From Microbacterium sp. Root166 (GTDB lineage: Bacteria; Actinomycetota; Actinomycetes; Actinomycetales; Microbacteriaceae): a DNA stretch of 64,000 bases. The notes under the pieces are model-generated. The model saw only the letters and a list, made by a program, of their open reading frames with translations. It was not told the origin of the DNA and searched no databases. Of this stretch, positions 8,088 to 17,420 are shown piece by piece. Every line of letters begins with the position of its first letter. Position 1 is the stretch's first letter. The position numbers and the translations under genes are program-made. The stretch covers positions 124,001 through 188,000 of the forward strand of contig NZ_LMGL01000004.1 of assembly GCF_001427145.1 (NCBI RefSeq), read 5' to 3'.

Positions 8088-9923
8088 ATGACCAGCTCGC
8101 ACGACTCCCTGCCGTTCTCCGACACGCGCGACTTCGACGATGCGGCCCGCGGGCTCATCGCCCGCCTGGAACCCAACGTGGTGCACGCAGCGGACGGCCG
8201 CGTCGTGTGGGACAACGACTCGTTCTCGTTCCTCACCGGTGACGCCCCCGACACCGTGCACCCGAGCCTGTGGCGTCAGTCGAAGCTGGTGGCTGCGGAC
8301 GGCCTGTTCGAGGTCGTCGACGGCATCTACCAGGTGCGCGGCATGGATCTGTCGAACATCACGTTCGTCGAGGGTGACACCGGCGTGATCGTGATCGACC
8401 CGCTCATCTCGACCGAGACCGCCGCCGCAGCCTTGGCGCTGTACCGCGAGCACCGCGGGGAGCGCCCCGTCGTCGGTGTCATCTACACGCACAGCCACGT
8501 GGACCACTTCGGCGGCGTCAAGGGCATCGTCACCCAGGACGAGGTGGATGCCGGCATCCCGGTCATCGCGCCGGAGGGCTTCGTCGAGCATGCCATCGCC
8601 GAGAACGTGTATGCGGGGACCGCAATGGCTCGTCGCGCCGGCTACATGTACGGCGCGGTGCTCCCGCGCGGTCCGCGGGGCAGCGTCGGCGCCGGCCTCG
8701 GTCAGAGTCCCTCGACCGGCACCGTGTCGCTCATCTCACCGACCGACTTCATCTCCACCACCGGCGAAGAGCGCACGATCGACGGCGTGCGCATCGTCTT
8801 CCAGATGGCGCCCGGCACCGAGGCGCCGTCCGAGATGCACTTCTACTTCCCGGATCGCAAGGCGCTGTGCATGGCCGAGAACGCCACGCACACGCTCCAC
8901 AATCTGCTGACCCTCCGCGGAGCCCTCGTGCGCGACCCGCACGTCTGGGCGCAGTACCTCAGCGAGGCGATCGAGACGTGGGGCGACGAGGCCGAGGTCG
9001 TCTTCGCCTCGCACCACTGGCCCACGTGGGGGCGCGAGGACATCGTCGAATTCCTCAGCCTCCAGCGCGACCTCTACGCCTACCTGCACGATCAGACGCT
9101 GCGTCTGATCAACAAGGGACTCACCGGCATCGAAATCGCCGAGCAGTTCGAGATGCCGCCGGCGCTCGAGGCGGCGTGGCACACGCACGGCTACTACGGG
9201 TCGGTCAGCCACAACGTGAAGGCGATCTACCAGCGGTACATGGGCTGGTACGACGGCAACCCGGCGCGCCTGTGGCAGCACCCGCCGGAGGCCGCCGCGA
9301 CGCGCTACGTCGAGTTCATGGGCGGCGCCGACGCGGTCGTCGAGAAGGCCCGCGCCTCGTTCGAGGCGGGAGACTTCCGCTGGACCGCTCAGGTGCTCGA
9401 CCATGTGGTCTTCGCCGAGCCCGACCACGCCGCGGCCAAGGCGCTGCTCGCCGACACGCTCGAGCAGCTCGGCTTCAGCGTCGAGAACGGCACGTGGCGC
9501 GCCGCGTACCTCGCCGGCGCGCAGGAGCTGCGCTCCGGCAACTTCGGCTCGCCGACCCAGACCGCGTCGTCCGACATCCTCGGCGCGCTGCCGCCGGAGC
9601 TGCTGCTCGACGCGATCGCGATCCAGATCGACGGGCCCAGGGCATGGCACCTCGATCTGGCCACGCGCTGGGTCTTCCCCGACAGCGACCAGGCGTTCCG
9701 GGTGACGCTCCGCAACGGCGTGCTCGTCGTGGTCGAGAACGGCAAGGGCGACGTCGACCTGACGATCACGGCGCCGCAGGCCTCGATCGCCGGAATCGCG
9801 TCGGGAGACGTCGCCGCAGCGACGGCGGCCGGGCTCAGCCTCGACGGTGACGCGTCGGTGCTGCAGACGATCCTGAGCGTGCTCGACCCGGGAGACCCCG
9901 GCTTCAACATCGTCCTGCCGTAG
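8088..9923 (+). CDS. linear primary alkylsulfatase, metallo-beta-lactamase fold
   Basis: This 611-residue protein matches the SdsA1/BDS1 alkylsulfatases, which release sulfate from medium-chain alkyl sulfates such as SDS. Domains in order: an N-terminal metallo-beta-lactamase domain (about 90-340) with metal motif HSHVDHFGG near residue 135 and later ENATHTLHN and SHHWPTWG; a helical dimerisation domain (about 350-490); and a C-terminal SCP2-like substrate-binding domain (about 500-611). There is no signal peptide, unlike many proteobacterial members, so a cytoplasmic location is expected. Two zinc ions are known for the family. Confidence 0.92.
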   Translation: MTSSHDSLPFSDTRDFDDAARGLIARLEPNVVHAADGRVVWDNDSFSFLTGDAPDTVHPSLWRQSKLVAADGLFEVVDGIYQVRGMDLSNITFVEGDTGVIVIDPLISTETAAAALALYREHRGERPVVGVIYTHSHVDHFGGVKGIVTQDEVDAGIPVIAPEGFVEHAIAENVYAGTAMARRAGYMYGAVLPRGPRGSVGAGLGQSPSTGTVSLISPTDFISTTGEERTIDGVRIVFQMAPGTEAPSEMHFYFPDRKALCMAENATHTLHNLLTLRGALVRDPHVWAQYLSEAIETWGDEAEVVFASHHWPTWGREDIVEFLSLQRDLYAYLHDQTLRLINKGLTGIEIAEQFEMPPALEAAWHTHGYYGSVSHNVKAIYQRYMGWYDGNPARLWQHPPEAAATRYVEFMGGADAVVEKARASFEAGDFRWTAQVLDHVVFAEPDHAAAKALLADTLEQLGFSVENGTWRAAYLAGAQELRSGNFGSPTQTASSDILGALPPELLLDAIAIQIDGPRAWHLDLATRWVFPDSDQAFRVTLRNGVLVVVENGKGDVDLTITAPQASIAGIASGDVAAATAAGLSLDGDASVLQTILSVLDPGDPGFNIVLP

Positions 9924-9930
9924 CGGTACC

Positions 9931-10021
9931 CGGCGGCGTTTCGACAGGAGAACTGCGCTTCTACAGGAGAATCCCGCCGGATTCCTCCTGCGGAAGCTCG
10001 GTTCTCCTGCGGACGCCGCGG
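9931..10021. repeat. long intergenic palindrome (CAGGAGAA family)
   Basis: Arms of about 43 nt (9931-9974 and 9979-10021) flank a 4 nt centre and match as inverted copies with a few mismatches. Each arm carries two CAGGAGAA-like segments. It lies between the alkylsulfatase stop and the tRNA terminator. A similar palindrome with a CAGGA-CGATTC centre lies at 57012-57075. Confidence 0.65.
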
Positions 10022-10029
10022 CAGAACGC

Positions 10030-10061
10030 GAAACGGCCGCCCCTTCGGGACGGCCGTTTCG
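10030..10061 (-). terminator. hairpin terminator of tRNA-Arg
   Basis: AAACGGCCG and CGGCCGTTT form perfect arms around a GC-rich loop containing CCTTCGGG. The A-rich 5' and T-rich 3' ends make it usable from either side, so it can stop both the tRNA and the alkylsulfatase transcripts. Confidence 0.75.
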
Positions 10062-10066
10062 TGTTG

Positions 10067-10139
10067 TGCCCCCGACTGGAATCGAACCAGCGACCTTTGG
10101 TACCGGAAACCAACGCTCTATCCCCTGAGCTACGGAGGC
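10067..10139 (-). tRNA. tRNA-Arg (anticodon CCG)
   Basis: A 73-nt cloverleaf can be folded on the minus strand. The acceptor arms GCCTCCG and CGGGGGC pair with one G-T. The D arm carries GCTCAGGGGATAGAGC. The anticodon stem TTGGT/ACCAA encloses loop TTCCGGT, giving CCG, which reads CGG. The T arm contains GGTTCGATTCC. The discriminator base is A and no CCA is encoded. Confidence 0.95.
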
Positions 10140-10183
10140 GTGCCGATCGAGATTACCACTCCGGCGGGGTGGTTCCCGCCGGG

Positions 10184-10993
10184 TCAGGGGGCGGTGATCT
10201 CCTCGTCGAGGGGAGCGTCCGCCACGACCTCGGTGGCCGCGCGCATGTCGTCGAGCGCCTCGGCGACGCGCTCCGCGAGGTAGGCGTGACCCGCGTCCGA
10301 CGGGTGGTCGCGTCCGATCGGGCCGGTGTCGATCACGTCGAGATAGTTGGCCTCGGTGATCCAGCCCTCGGCGATGGGTGAGATGTACCACCAGCCGCGG
10401 GCGGCGGCGAGCTCCGCGAGATCGGCGTCGATACGCGCCGTCGCCTTCTCGACAGGGAGCACCTGCGGCGCCGGGCCGAGGATCACGATCGTGGCGTCGG
10501 GGTAGCGGGCCTTCAGCGCATCCCAGACGGCGGTCACGGCATCCCGATATCCCGTCGCCGGCAGCCGCCGATCGTTGATGGAGCCCTCGAGGATGATGAG
10601 ATCGGGGTCGAGCGAAGGGTCGAGTGCGGCGACGCGCTCGCCGTACGAGCCGCCGTCGAGGCCGGGCTTGAGATAGCCGCTGCCGCGCACGCCGTCGACG
10701 ATGCCCTGCCAGCCGAGCTGCTCGCTCAGTCGGTAGGCGAAGCCGAGCGTCGGGACGGTGGCGGCGGAGCCGTAGACCCACGAGTCGCCGAAGACGAGCA
10801 CGCGGGCGTTCCCGGGCAGTTCGAGCGCCGCCGGAACAGCCTGGGGGAGCGCGACCGACTCGGCCGCGACAGGCGCCGAGGGGACGATCCACGGACGCCA
10901 CATGCCGAGCGCGCAGACGATCGCGACGGCGAGCGCGGCGCCGAGGAGCGGCAGCCACGGACGCCGTCCGCGGGAGCCTCCGGGCGCGTGCAT
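10184..10993 (-). CDS. SGNH/GDSL-type hydrolase with N-terminal membrane anchor
   Basis: A 269-residue protein with a basic N-terminus, one transmembrane or uncleaved signal segment (about residues 14-34) and an SGNH hydrolase domain outside the membrane. Block I is VFGDSWVYGS with the nucleophile Ser, block III includes GSIND, and block V is DHPSDAGH with the Asp/His pair. Such enzymes are esterases or acyl-transfer enzymes acting on cell-envelope glycans or lipids; the substrate is not evident. The start ATG at 10993 is supported by a -10 hexamer 6 nt upstream; an open frame continuing far upstream through argS is a shadow. Confidence 0.85.
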   Translation of the reverse strand: MHAPGGSRGRRPWLPLLGAALAVAIVCALGMWRPWIVPSAPVAAESVALPQAVPAALELPGNARVLVFGDSWVYGSAATVPTLGFAYRLSEQLGWQGIVDGVRGSGYLKPGLDGGSYGERVAALDPSLDPDLIILEGSINDRRLPATGYRDAVTAVWDALKARYPDATIVILGPAPQVLPVEKATARIDADLAELAAARGWWYISPIAEGWITEANYLDVIDTGPIGRDHPSDAGHAYLAERVAEALDDMRAATEVVADAPLDEEITAP

Positions 10994-10999
10994 GCAGAG

Positions 11000-11005
11000 A
11001 GGGTA
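11000..11005 (-). promoter_or_regulatory. -10 hexamer TACCCT for the SGNH hydrolase (leaderless)
   Basis: On the minus strand TACCCT is followed by six bases and then the ATG at 10993, the spacing expected of a leaderless transcript. Confidence 0.45.
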
Positions 11006-11131
11006 CGTCACGTGAACCTGAAGCGACGCCCGGAGGAACGAAAGGTGTGCAGAACCCGCGCAGATCCTGAGCGATCGCCGGATCCGGCGCTCACGGCAGA
11101 AGCACTCGATCCGGCGTGCGAGGATATCTCG

Positions 11132-11995
11132 GTGCAACGCGTCGTGACCGCCGAACTGGACCTCGATCTGGGGTCGTCCGTCGACCTCATCTTCCAGATC
11201 ACGGCGGCCCAGGGAGCACCCCTCAGCAGCGAGCAGCTCACCTTCACGCAGGGCGATCGCGTCTACACGCCGACCGAGATCGTCGACCAGTCGGGCAGCC
11301 GCCTGCACCGGCTCCTCGGCGAGGCGGGGCGCCTCGAGATCCGCTACGAGGCGACGGTGGACGGGGCCGCCACGTCGAGCCGCACGAGCGACCTCGAAGC
11401 CATCACCTACCTGCGCCCGAGCCGGTACTGCCAGTCCGACGAGGTCTTCCAGCAGGCCCGGCGTCAGTTCCGCGGACTGTCCGGTCACGACCTCATAGCC
11501 GCGGTCTCCAACTTCGTCGCCACGAGCACGACGTACACGCCCGGCCTCAGCCAGGGCACCGACAGCGCCGTGACCACTCTGATGACCGGCCAGGGCGTCT
11601 GCCGCGACTACGCCCACGTGGTCATCGCGCTCCTGCGGGCCATGGACATGCCGGCCCGGTACGCCGCCTGCTTCGCACCGGGTCTGCAGCCGATGGACTT
11701 CCACGCCGTGGCCGAGGCGTACCTCGACGGCGCCTGGTACGTCATCGACGGCACGCGCCTGGCGAACCGCAACTCCCTCGTGCGCATCGCGACGGGGAGG
11801 GATGCCGCGGACTGCGCGTTCCTCAGCTACCACGGCGGCTACGTCGGACTGGAGCGCATGCGCGTCGACGCCTGGGTGCTGCCCGACGACCTCGATACCG
11901 ATGCGACCCGCTCGCTCGACCCTGCCGCCCGGATCGAGGGCGTGGGGACCGATCCGGCGCTCGACGACTTCACCTCGCTGGTGCAGCTGGCCTGA
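11132..11995 (+). CDS. transglutaminase-like domain protein
   Basis: A 287-residue protein with an N-terminal beta-rich part and a transglutaminase-like (papain-fold) domain. The catalytic triad is visible: Cys in GQGVCRDYAHVVIALLR (near residue 156), His in MDFHAVAEAYLDG and Asp in WYVIDGTRL. Bacterial members are usually proteases or peptide-modifying enzymes; the substrate is unknown. No signal peptide. The start is taken as GTG at 11132, which has GAGGA about 7 nt upstream and opens a fold-like segment (VQRVVTAELDLDLG). The frame stays open to 10988, but that extension is Arg-rich and not protein-like. Confidence 0.82.
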   Translation: MQRVVTAELDLDLGSSVDLIFQITAAQGAPLSSEQLTFTQGDRVYTPTEIVDQSGSRLHRLLGEAGRLEIRYEATVDGAATSSRTSDLEAITYLRPSRYCQSDEVFQQARRQFRGLSGHDLIAAVSNFVATSTTYTPGLSQGTDSAVTTLMTGQGVCRDYAHVVIALLRAMDMPARYAACFAPGLQPMDFHAVAEAYLDGAWYVIDGTRLANRNSLVRIATGRDAADCAFLSYHGGYVGLERMRVDAWVLPDDLDTDATRSLDPAARIEGVGTDPALDDFTSLVQLA

Positions 11996-12019
11996 GAAGG
12001 GGCGCCGGGTGCCGCGAAC

Positions 12020-12025
12020 TAGACT
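12020..12025 (+). promoter_or_regulatory. -10 hexamer TAGACT upstream of argS
   Basis: TAGACT lies nine bases before the argS ATG at 12035, giving a leader of only two or three bases. Confidence 0.4.
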
Positions 12026-12034
12026 GGTGCGGCT

Positions 12035-13702
12035 ATGAATCCCGAAGCCCTCTCCGCCGCCCTGCTCGCCGTCGTCGCCCCGCTCGTCGAGGCGCGCCGA
12101 CCCGGCGCGGCCGAGGGTCTCACCGCCGCAGACCTCCCGCTGGAGCGCCCCAAGAACCGCGATCACGGCGACTGGGCATCCAATGCGGCGCTCAAGCTCG
12201 CCAAGGTCTCGGGCGCGAACCCGCGCGAGCTGGCGGCCGAGATCGCCGACGGCCTGACCGCGGTCGAGGGCGTCGCGAGCGTCGAGGTGGCCGGTCCCGG
12301 CTTCATCAACATCCGACTGGATGCCGCAGCCGCCGGCGCGCTCGCGAAGACGATCGTCGATGCCGGCGCCGCCTTCGGCGCCAACGACAGCCAGCGCGGG
12401 AACACGATCAACCTCGAGTTCGTGAGCGCCAACCCCACCGGCCCGATGCACATCGGCCACACCCGCTGGGCGGCGCTGGGCGACTCGATGGCGCGGCTGC
12501 TGCTGGCCAGCGGCGCGACGCTCGTGCGCGAGTTCTACATCAACGACGCCGGTGCCCAGATGGAGCGCTTCGGCCTCTCGGTGCTGGCTGCGGCCAAGGG
12601 CGAGCCGACCCCGGAGGGCGGCTATGCGGGCGGCTACATCGATTCGCTCGCCCAGCGCGTGCTCATCGCACGGCCCGATCTGCTCGAGCTTCCGGCAGAC
12701 GAGCAGGCCGGCATCGCGCGTGACCTCGCGTACGACATGCAGCTCGGTGAGCTGCAGGCATCGCTGCAGAAGTTCAACGTGCATTTCGACGTGTGGTTCT
12801 CCGAGCGCACTCTCCACGCCAAGCCCGCCGACGGCGGGCCGAGCCTCGTCGACGAGGCCGTCGACAGGCTGCGCGAGCAGGGGCACGTGTTCGACCAGGA
12901 CGACGCCGTCTGGGTGCGCACGACCGACTTCGGCGACGACAAAGACAGGGTGATCCGTCGCTCCAACGGCGAGTACACGTACTTCGCCGCCGACGCCGCG
13001 TACTACCTCAACAAGGGCGACCGCGGCTTTGCTCACAAGATCTACCTGCTCGGCGCCGATCACCACGGCTACGTGCACCGGCTCAAGGCGCTCGCGGGCG
13101 CGGCCGGCGACGATCCCGAGAAGGACGTCGAGGTGCTCATCGGCCAGCTCGTGTCGATCAACGGCGCGCGGCTGAGCAAGCGGGCCGGCAACATCATCGA
13201 GCTCGACGACCTGCGCGAGTGGATCGGCACCGATGCGCTGCGCTACTCGCTCGCCCGCTATCCCGCGGACTCGCCGCTGACCCTGGACCCCGAGATCCTG
13301 CGCAAGCGCACCAACGACAACCCGGTCTTCTACGTGCAGTACGCCCACGCGCGCACCCACAACGTCGGCCGGAACGCGGCGGCGTCGGGCGTGGACCGCT
13401 CGGAGTTCGCCCCCGAGCTGCTCGAGCACGAGACCGAGTCGGCGCTGCTCGGTGCGCTGCAGGAGTTCCCCCGCACGGTGGCGTTCGCCGCCGAGGTGCG
13501 TGAGCCGCACCGCGTCGCGCGCTACCTCGAGGAGCTCGCGGGTCTGTATCACCGGTGGTACGACAACTGCCGGGTGATCCCGCTGGGCGACGAGCCGGTG
13601 GAGTCCGTGCACCGCACGCGCCTGTGGCTCAACGACGCCACCGGACAGGTGCTGCGCAACGGACTGGACCTCCTGGGCGTGAACGCGCCGGAACGGATGT
13701 AG
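12035..13702 (+). CDS. argS: arginyl-tRNA synthetase
   Basis: This 555-residue class I synthetase charges tRNA-Arg. The N-terminal tRNA-binding domain is followed by NPTGPMHIGHTRW with the HIGH motif near residue 138. The KMSKS region is represented by ARLSKRAGN near residue 377. The C-terminal anticodon-binding DALR domain ends in the usual short tail (NAPERM). Length fits the actinobacterial family. It heads a same-strand cluster with the DUF2993 gene, lysA, hom, thrC and thrB, the conserved actinobacterial order. Confidence 0.97.
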   Translation: MNPEALSAALLAVVAPLVEARRPGAAEGLTAADLPLERPKNRDHGDWASNAALKLAKVSGANPRELAAEIADGLTAVEGVASVEVAGPGFINIRLDAAAAGALAKTIVDAGAAFGANDSQRGNTINLEFVSANPTGPMHIGHTRWAALGDSMARLLLASGATLVREFYINDAGAQMERFGLSVLAAAKGEPTPEGGYAGGYIDSLAQRVLIARPDLLELPADEQAGIARDLAYDMQLGELQASLQKFNVHFDVWFSERTLHAKPADGGPSLVDEAVDRLREQGHVFDQDDAVWVRTTDFGDDKDRVIRRSNGEYTYFAADAAYYLNKGDRGFAHKIYLLGADHHGYVHRLKALAGAAGDDPEKDVEVLIGQLVSINGARLSKRAGNIIELDDLREWIGTDALRYSLARYPADSPLTLDPEILRKRTNDNPVFYVQYAHARTHNVGRNAAASGVDRSEFAPELLEHETESALLGALQEFPRTVAFAAEVREPHRVARYLEELAGLYHRWYDNCRVIPLGDEPVESVHRTRLWLNDATGQVLRNGLDLLGVNAPERM

Positions 13703-13705
13703 ACG

Positions 13706-14527
13706 ATGAGCGCCGGAGACACGCAGCCCACGGTGCCCCTGTACGACGCGCCCGCCGACGAGCCCGCCCCGCGCCGACGCGGCCGGGGGTGGCCGTGGCT
13801 CATCGCGCTCGGCATCGTCGTCGTGCTCGCCGTCGTTGCGTGGTTCGCGGCGGAGGCGATCGCGCGCGACCTGGTGGCGCAGACCGTTCGCACCGAGATC
13901 CGCGAGCGCCTGTCGCTGCCGGCGGACCACGAGGTCGATGTCACGGTGACCGGCGCGGTGATCCCGCAGCTGATCGGCGGAAGCCTCGATGAGATCACCG
14001 TCTCGTCCGATGACGTGCCCGTCGGGCAGTTCGAGGGAGACGTCACGGTGACCGCGTACGGCGTGCCGCTCCAGGAGGGCGTCGATATGAGCGGCGCCAC
14101 CGCGACGGTCACGCTCGACGCCGCGCAGCTGCAGGCGCTTCTCGGCACGATCGACGGCTTCCCGGCCGACAACGTCGGTCTCGCCGAGCCCGACGTGACG
14201 ATTCAAGCCGAGCTGGCGCTCTTCGGCGTCTCGTTCCCGGTCGGCGTCGCGCTGACGCCGTCCGTCGCGGACGGCGACATCGTCCTCACGCCGTCGTCGT
14301 TCGAATTGGCCGGGGCGCAGATCGACGCCACGGAGCTCAGTGAGCAGTTCGGCCCGATCGCCGACGTGGTGGTGCGGGACTGGACGGTGTGCCTGGCCCA
14401 GTACATCCCAGCCGGCGTCACCCTCACCGGCGTCCGCGTCGAAGGCGAGGTCCTGATCGCCGATGCCGACGTCGACGGGGCGATCGTCACCGACCCCGAG
14501 CTGCAGGCGAACGGCTCCTGCGACTGA
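13706..14527 (+). CDS. DUF2993 (LmeA-like) membrane-anchored protein
   Basis: A 273-residue protein with a short cytoplasmic tail, one transmembrane helix (about residues 33-53) and an extracytoplasmic DUF2993 domain. Family members include mycobacterial LmeA, a lipid-binding envelope protein; whether this one binds polar lipids is inference. The extracytoplasmic part is rich in beta-type repeats such as DEITVSSDDVPVG. It lies 3 nt after argS and 154 nt before lysA. Confidence 0.85.
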   Translation: MSAGDTQPTVPLYDAPADEPAPRRRGRGWPWLIALGIVVVLAVVAWFAAEAIARDLVAQTVRTEIRERLSLPADHEVDVTVTGAVIPQLIGGSLDEITVSSDDVPVGQFEGDVTVTAYGVPLQEGVDMSGATATVTLDAAQLQALLGTIDGFPADNVGLAEPDVTIQAELALFGVSFPVGVALTPSVADGDIVLTPSSFELAGAQIDATELSEQFGPIADVVVRDWTVCLAQYIPAGVTLTGVRVEGEVLIADADVDGAIVTDPELQANGSCD

Positions 14528-14574
14528 GGCGTCGCCCGGCGTCACACATCACGGGGCGGGCATGGCCGTTGCTC

Positions 14575-14580
14575 TAGACT
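14575..14580 (+). promoter_or_regulatory. possible -10 hexamer TAGACT upstream of lysA
   Basis: TAGACT in the 154-nt gap between the DUF2993 gene and lysA would give a leader of roughly 95 nt. No -35 element, lysine riboswitch or terminator is recognisable in this leader. Confidence 0.3.
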
Positions 14581-14681
14581 GCAAGGGCTGTCCGGCCCGT
14601 GATCCCTCCGGCCGCAGAACACGCGCCGATCCGGTCGTCCGGACGGCTCAGCGTCGAAGCTCGAACCGATTGGTCCCACCC

Positions 14682-16103
14682 GTGTCCGCCCCTCCGCAGT
14701 CCCGCACCCTGGCACCGGCATGGCTGGTGGCGCCGCACGAGGCCAACGGCCTCGCTCCGCTCGTCTGGCCGAGCAGTGCGACGCGCGACGAGACCGGCGT
14801 GCTCGTCGTCGGCGGCATCCCCGTCACGCGGCTCCAGGAGCAGTTCGGCACCCCGCTGTGGGTCATCGACGAGGACGAGGTGCGCGCCCGCGCCCGCGAG
14901 GTGCTCGAGGCGTTCCGTTCGGCGGCGGCCCGTCATGGCGTGCAGGCTCGCGTGTACTACGCCGGCAAGGCGTTCTTGAGCGCCGAGGTCGTCCGGTGGG
15001 TCACCGACGAGGGTCTCGCCGTGGACGTGTGCACCGGCGGCGAGCTGGCCGTCGCGCTCGCGGCGGGCGCCGACCCCGCGCGACTGGGCTTCCACGGCAA
15101 CAACAAGAGCGTCGCCGAGCTCGAGGCCGCCGTCTCGGCGGGTGTCGGATCGATCGTCATCGACAGCCTCATCGAGATCGAGCGCCTCGCCGCGATCGCC
15201 GCACGCCACGGGATCACCCAGCAGGTGCTGCTCCGCGTCAACAGCGGCGTGCACGCCGAGACGCACGACTTCCTCGCGACCGCTCACGAGGACCAGAAAT
15301 TCGGCTTCACGCTCTCGGATGCCCCGGCCGCCGTCGCGCGGATCCGCGAGGCGTCGGGGCTCGAGCTGGTGGGCCTGCACTGCCACATCGGCTCGCAGAT
15401 CTTCGGCACGGCCGGGTTCGAAGAGTCGGCGGCCCGCATCGTCGAGCTCCACGCCTCGCTGCTCGCCGGCGGCGATCTGCCCGTGCTCAACCTCGGCGGC
15501 GGGTTCGGCATCGCCTACACCTCCGTCGACGACCCAACCCCGATCGACCGGCTCGCCGTCGGCATCGCCGACGCCGTCGCCGTCCAGTGCGAGGTGCGCG
15601 GCATCCCGATGCCCAACCTGGCGTTCGAGCCGGGCCGCGCCATTGTGGGCCGTGCCGGGGTCACCCTGTACGAAGTGGGCACGACCAAGCCCGTCGAGGT
15701 CGGCGAGGGCGCGCAGCGCCTGTACGTGAGCGTCGACGGCGGCATGAGCGACAACCCCCGGCCCGCCCTCTACGCGGCGGACTTCTCGGCTCGCCTCGCC
15801 TCACGCACGAGCGGGGCCGAGCCGGTGCTCGTCCGCGTGGTCGGCAAGCACTGCGAGTCCGGCGACGTCGTCGTGGACGCGGAGTACCTGCCCGGAGACG
15901 TCGCACCCGGAGACCTGCTCGCCGTACCGGCCACCGGCGCGTACTGCTTCTCGCTCGCGAGCAACTACAACTACGTCCCCCGTCCGCCCGTCGTGGCGCT
16001 GCGCGGGGGAGAGGCACGCGTGATCGTGCGCGGAGAGTCGATCGACGACCTCCTCGCCCGCGACGCGGGCCTCGCAACGACCCCCAGGGAAGGGATCGCA
16101 TGA
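14682..16103 (+). CDS. lysA: diaminopimelate decarboxylase
   Basis: This 473-residue PLP enzyme (fold type III) converts meso-diaminopimelate to L-lysine, the last step of lysine synthesis. The PLP lysine is in VYYAGKAFLS (near residue 95). HCHIGSQI and the phosphate-binding LGGGFG (near residue 270) follow, with the C-terminal KHCESGD containing the conserved Cys. The start is taken as the GTG at 14682, giving VSAPPQSRTLAPAWL, the normal N-terminus. The ribosome-binding site is weak, and the frame extends further upstream. The stop overlaps the hom start in an ATGA junction. Confidence 0.94.
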   Translation: MSAPPQSRTLAPAWLVAPHEANGLAPLVWPSSATRDETGVLVVGGIPVTRLQEQFGTPLWVIDEDEVRARAREVLEAFRSAAARHGVQARVYYAGKAFLSAEVVRWVTDEGLAVDVCTGGELAVALAAGADPARLGFHGNNKSVAELEAAVSAGVGSIVIDSLIEIERLAAIAARHGITQQVLLRVNSGVHAETHDFLATAHEDQKFGFTLSDAPAAVARIREASGLELVGLHCHIGSQIFGTAGFEESAARIVELHASLLAGGDLPVLNLGGGFGIAYTSVDDPTPIDRLAVGIADAVAVQCEVRGIPMPNLAFEPGRAIVGRAGVTLYEVGTTKPVEVGEGAQRLYVSVDGGMSDNPRPALYAADFSARLASRTSGAEPVLVRVVGKHCESGDVVVDAEYLPGDVAPGDLLAVPATGAYCFSLASNYNYVPRPPVVALRGGEARVIVRGESIDDLLARDAGLATTPREGIA

Positions 16104-17419
16104 CCGATTACCGACGTCTTCGCGTCGCGCTCCTCGGAGCCGGCTCCGTCGGCTCGCAGGTGGCCTCGCTGCTGCGCCAGCATGCCGACGAGCTCGCCGA
16201 TCGTGCCGGAGCCCGGCTTGAGCTGGTCGGGATCGCCGTGCGCGACGTCGACGCGCCGCGCGATGTCGAGCTGCCCCGCGAGCTGCTGACCACCGACGCG
16301 GAGTCGCTCATCATGGGCGCCGATATCGTAATCGAACTCATGGGCGGGATCGAGCCGGCGCGCACCCACCTGCTTCAGGCGATCAACTCCGGCGCCGACG
16401 TCGTCACCGCCAACAAGGCGCTGCTGGCCACGCACGGGCCCGAGATCTTCGACGCGGCCGACCAGGTCGGCGCCGAGGTGTACTACGAGGCCGCCGCGGC
16501 CGGGGCGATCCCGATCATCCGTCCGCTGCGCGACTCCCTCGCCGGCGACCGCGTGCAGCGGATCATGGGCATCGTCAACGGCACCACGAACTACATCCTC
16601 GACCGCATGGACACCGAGGGCGCGGAGTTCGGCGACGTGCTCGCCGACGCCCAGCGCCTCGGGTACGCCGAGTCCGACCCGACGGCCGACGTCGAGGGCT
16701 ACGACGCCGCGCAGAAGGCGGCGATCCTGGCGAGCCTGGCGTTCCACACCACCGTGCCGCTGGACTCGGTGCACCGTGAGGGCATCACCTCCATCGACAA
16801 GTCCATGATGGACGCCGCCCGTCACGCCGGCTACGTCGTCAAGCTGCTCGCGGTGTGCGAGCGCCTGACCGGCGGAGAGGGCGAGGGCGAGTCGATCTCC
16901 GTCCGTGTCTATCCCGCCCTCATCGACCGTGCCCACCCGCTGGCCACCGTGCACGGCGCCAACAACGCCGTGTTCGTCCAGGCCGAGGCCGCGGGCAACC
17001 TCATGTTCTACGGTGCTGGAGCCGGCGGCGTGCAGACGGCGTCGGCCGTCCTCGGCGACGTCGTCTCGGCCGCTCGCCGGCACATCGCCGGAGGCGTCGG
17101 GGTGGGCGAGTCGACGCTGGCGAACCTCCCGATCGTCCCGATCGGGCACGTCACCACGCGCTACCAGATCACCCTCGAGGTCGACGACGAGCCGGGCGTG
17201 CTGGCGACCGTCGCCGGCACCCTCAGCGAGGGACGCGTCTCGATCGCGACCGTCGAGCAGACCGTCGTCCACGAGGCCAATGGCGGCCCCGGCGTGGCGC
17301 GACTGGTGATCGGCACTCACAAGGCTTTGGAGCAGGACCTCAGCGAGACGGTCGACCGTCTCGCCGCGAGCGGCGTCGTCGAGCGCGTCGTCTCGGTCCT
17401 GCGTGTGGAAGGAGACTGA
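16100..17419 (+). CDS. hom: homoserine dehydrogenase
   Basis: A 439-residue NAD(P)-dependent enzyme reducing aspartate semialdehyde to homoserine. The Rossmann motif LLGAGSVGS is near residue 12, VVTANKALL near 101, and the catalytic core contains [11 protein letters not shown] and [17 protein letters not shown]-terminal ACT domain (about 355-435, [19 protein letters not shown]) implies allosteric control by threonine, as in coryneform enzymes. The ATG at 16100 has an AGGGA ribosome-binding site and overlaps the lysA stop. thrC follows by 1 nt. Confidence 0.97.
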   Translation: MTDYRRLRVALLGAGSVGSQVASLLRQHADELADRAGARLELVGIAVRDVDAPRDVELPRELLTTDAESLIMGADIVIELMGGIEPARTHLLQAINSGADVVTANKALLATHGPEIFDAADQVGAEVYYEAAAAGAIPIIRPLRDSLAGDRVQRIMGIVNGTTNYILDRMDTEGAEFGDVLADAQRLGYAESDPTADVEGYDAAQKAAILASLAFHTTVPLDSVHREGITSIDKSMMDAARHAGYVVKLLAVCERLTGGEGEGESISVRVYPALIDRAHPLATVHGANNAVFVQAEAAGNLMFYGAGAGGVQTASAVLGDVVSAARRHIAGGVGVGESTLANLPIVPIGHVTTRYQITLEVDDEPGVLATVAGTLSEGRVSIATVEQTVVHEANGGPGVARLVIGTHKALEQDLSETVDRLAASGVVERVVSVLRVEGD

Positions 17420-17420
17420 C

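Noticed and set aside
10994-14545. Minus-strand open frame of over 1,000 codons continuous with the SGNH hydrolase
   Set aside because: It runs antisense to argS and the DUF2993 gene, is rich in Arg/His/Asp and lacks any recognisable fold. The real start is at 10993.
14528-14681. Lysine riboswitch upstream of lysA
   Set aside because: The 154-nt gap is too short and none of the conserved lysine-aptamer segments are present.
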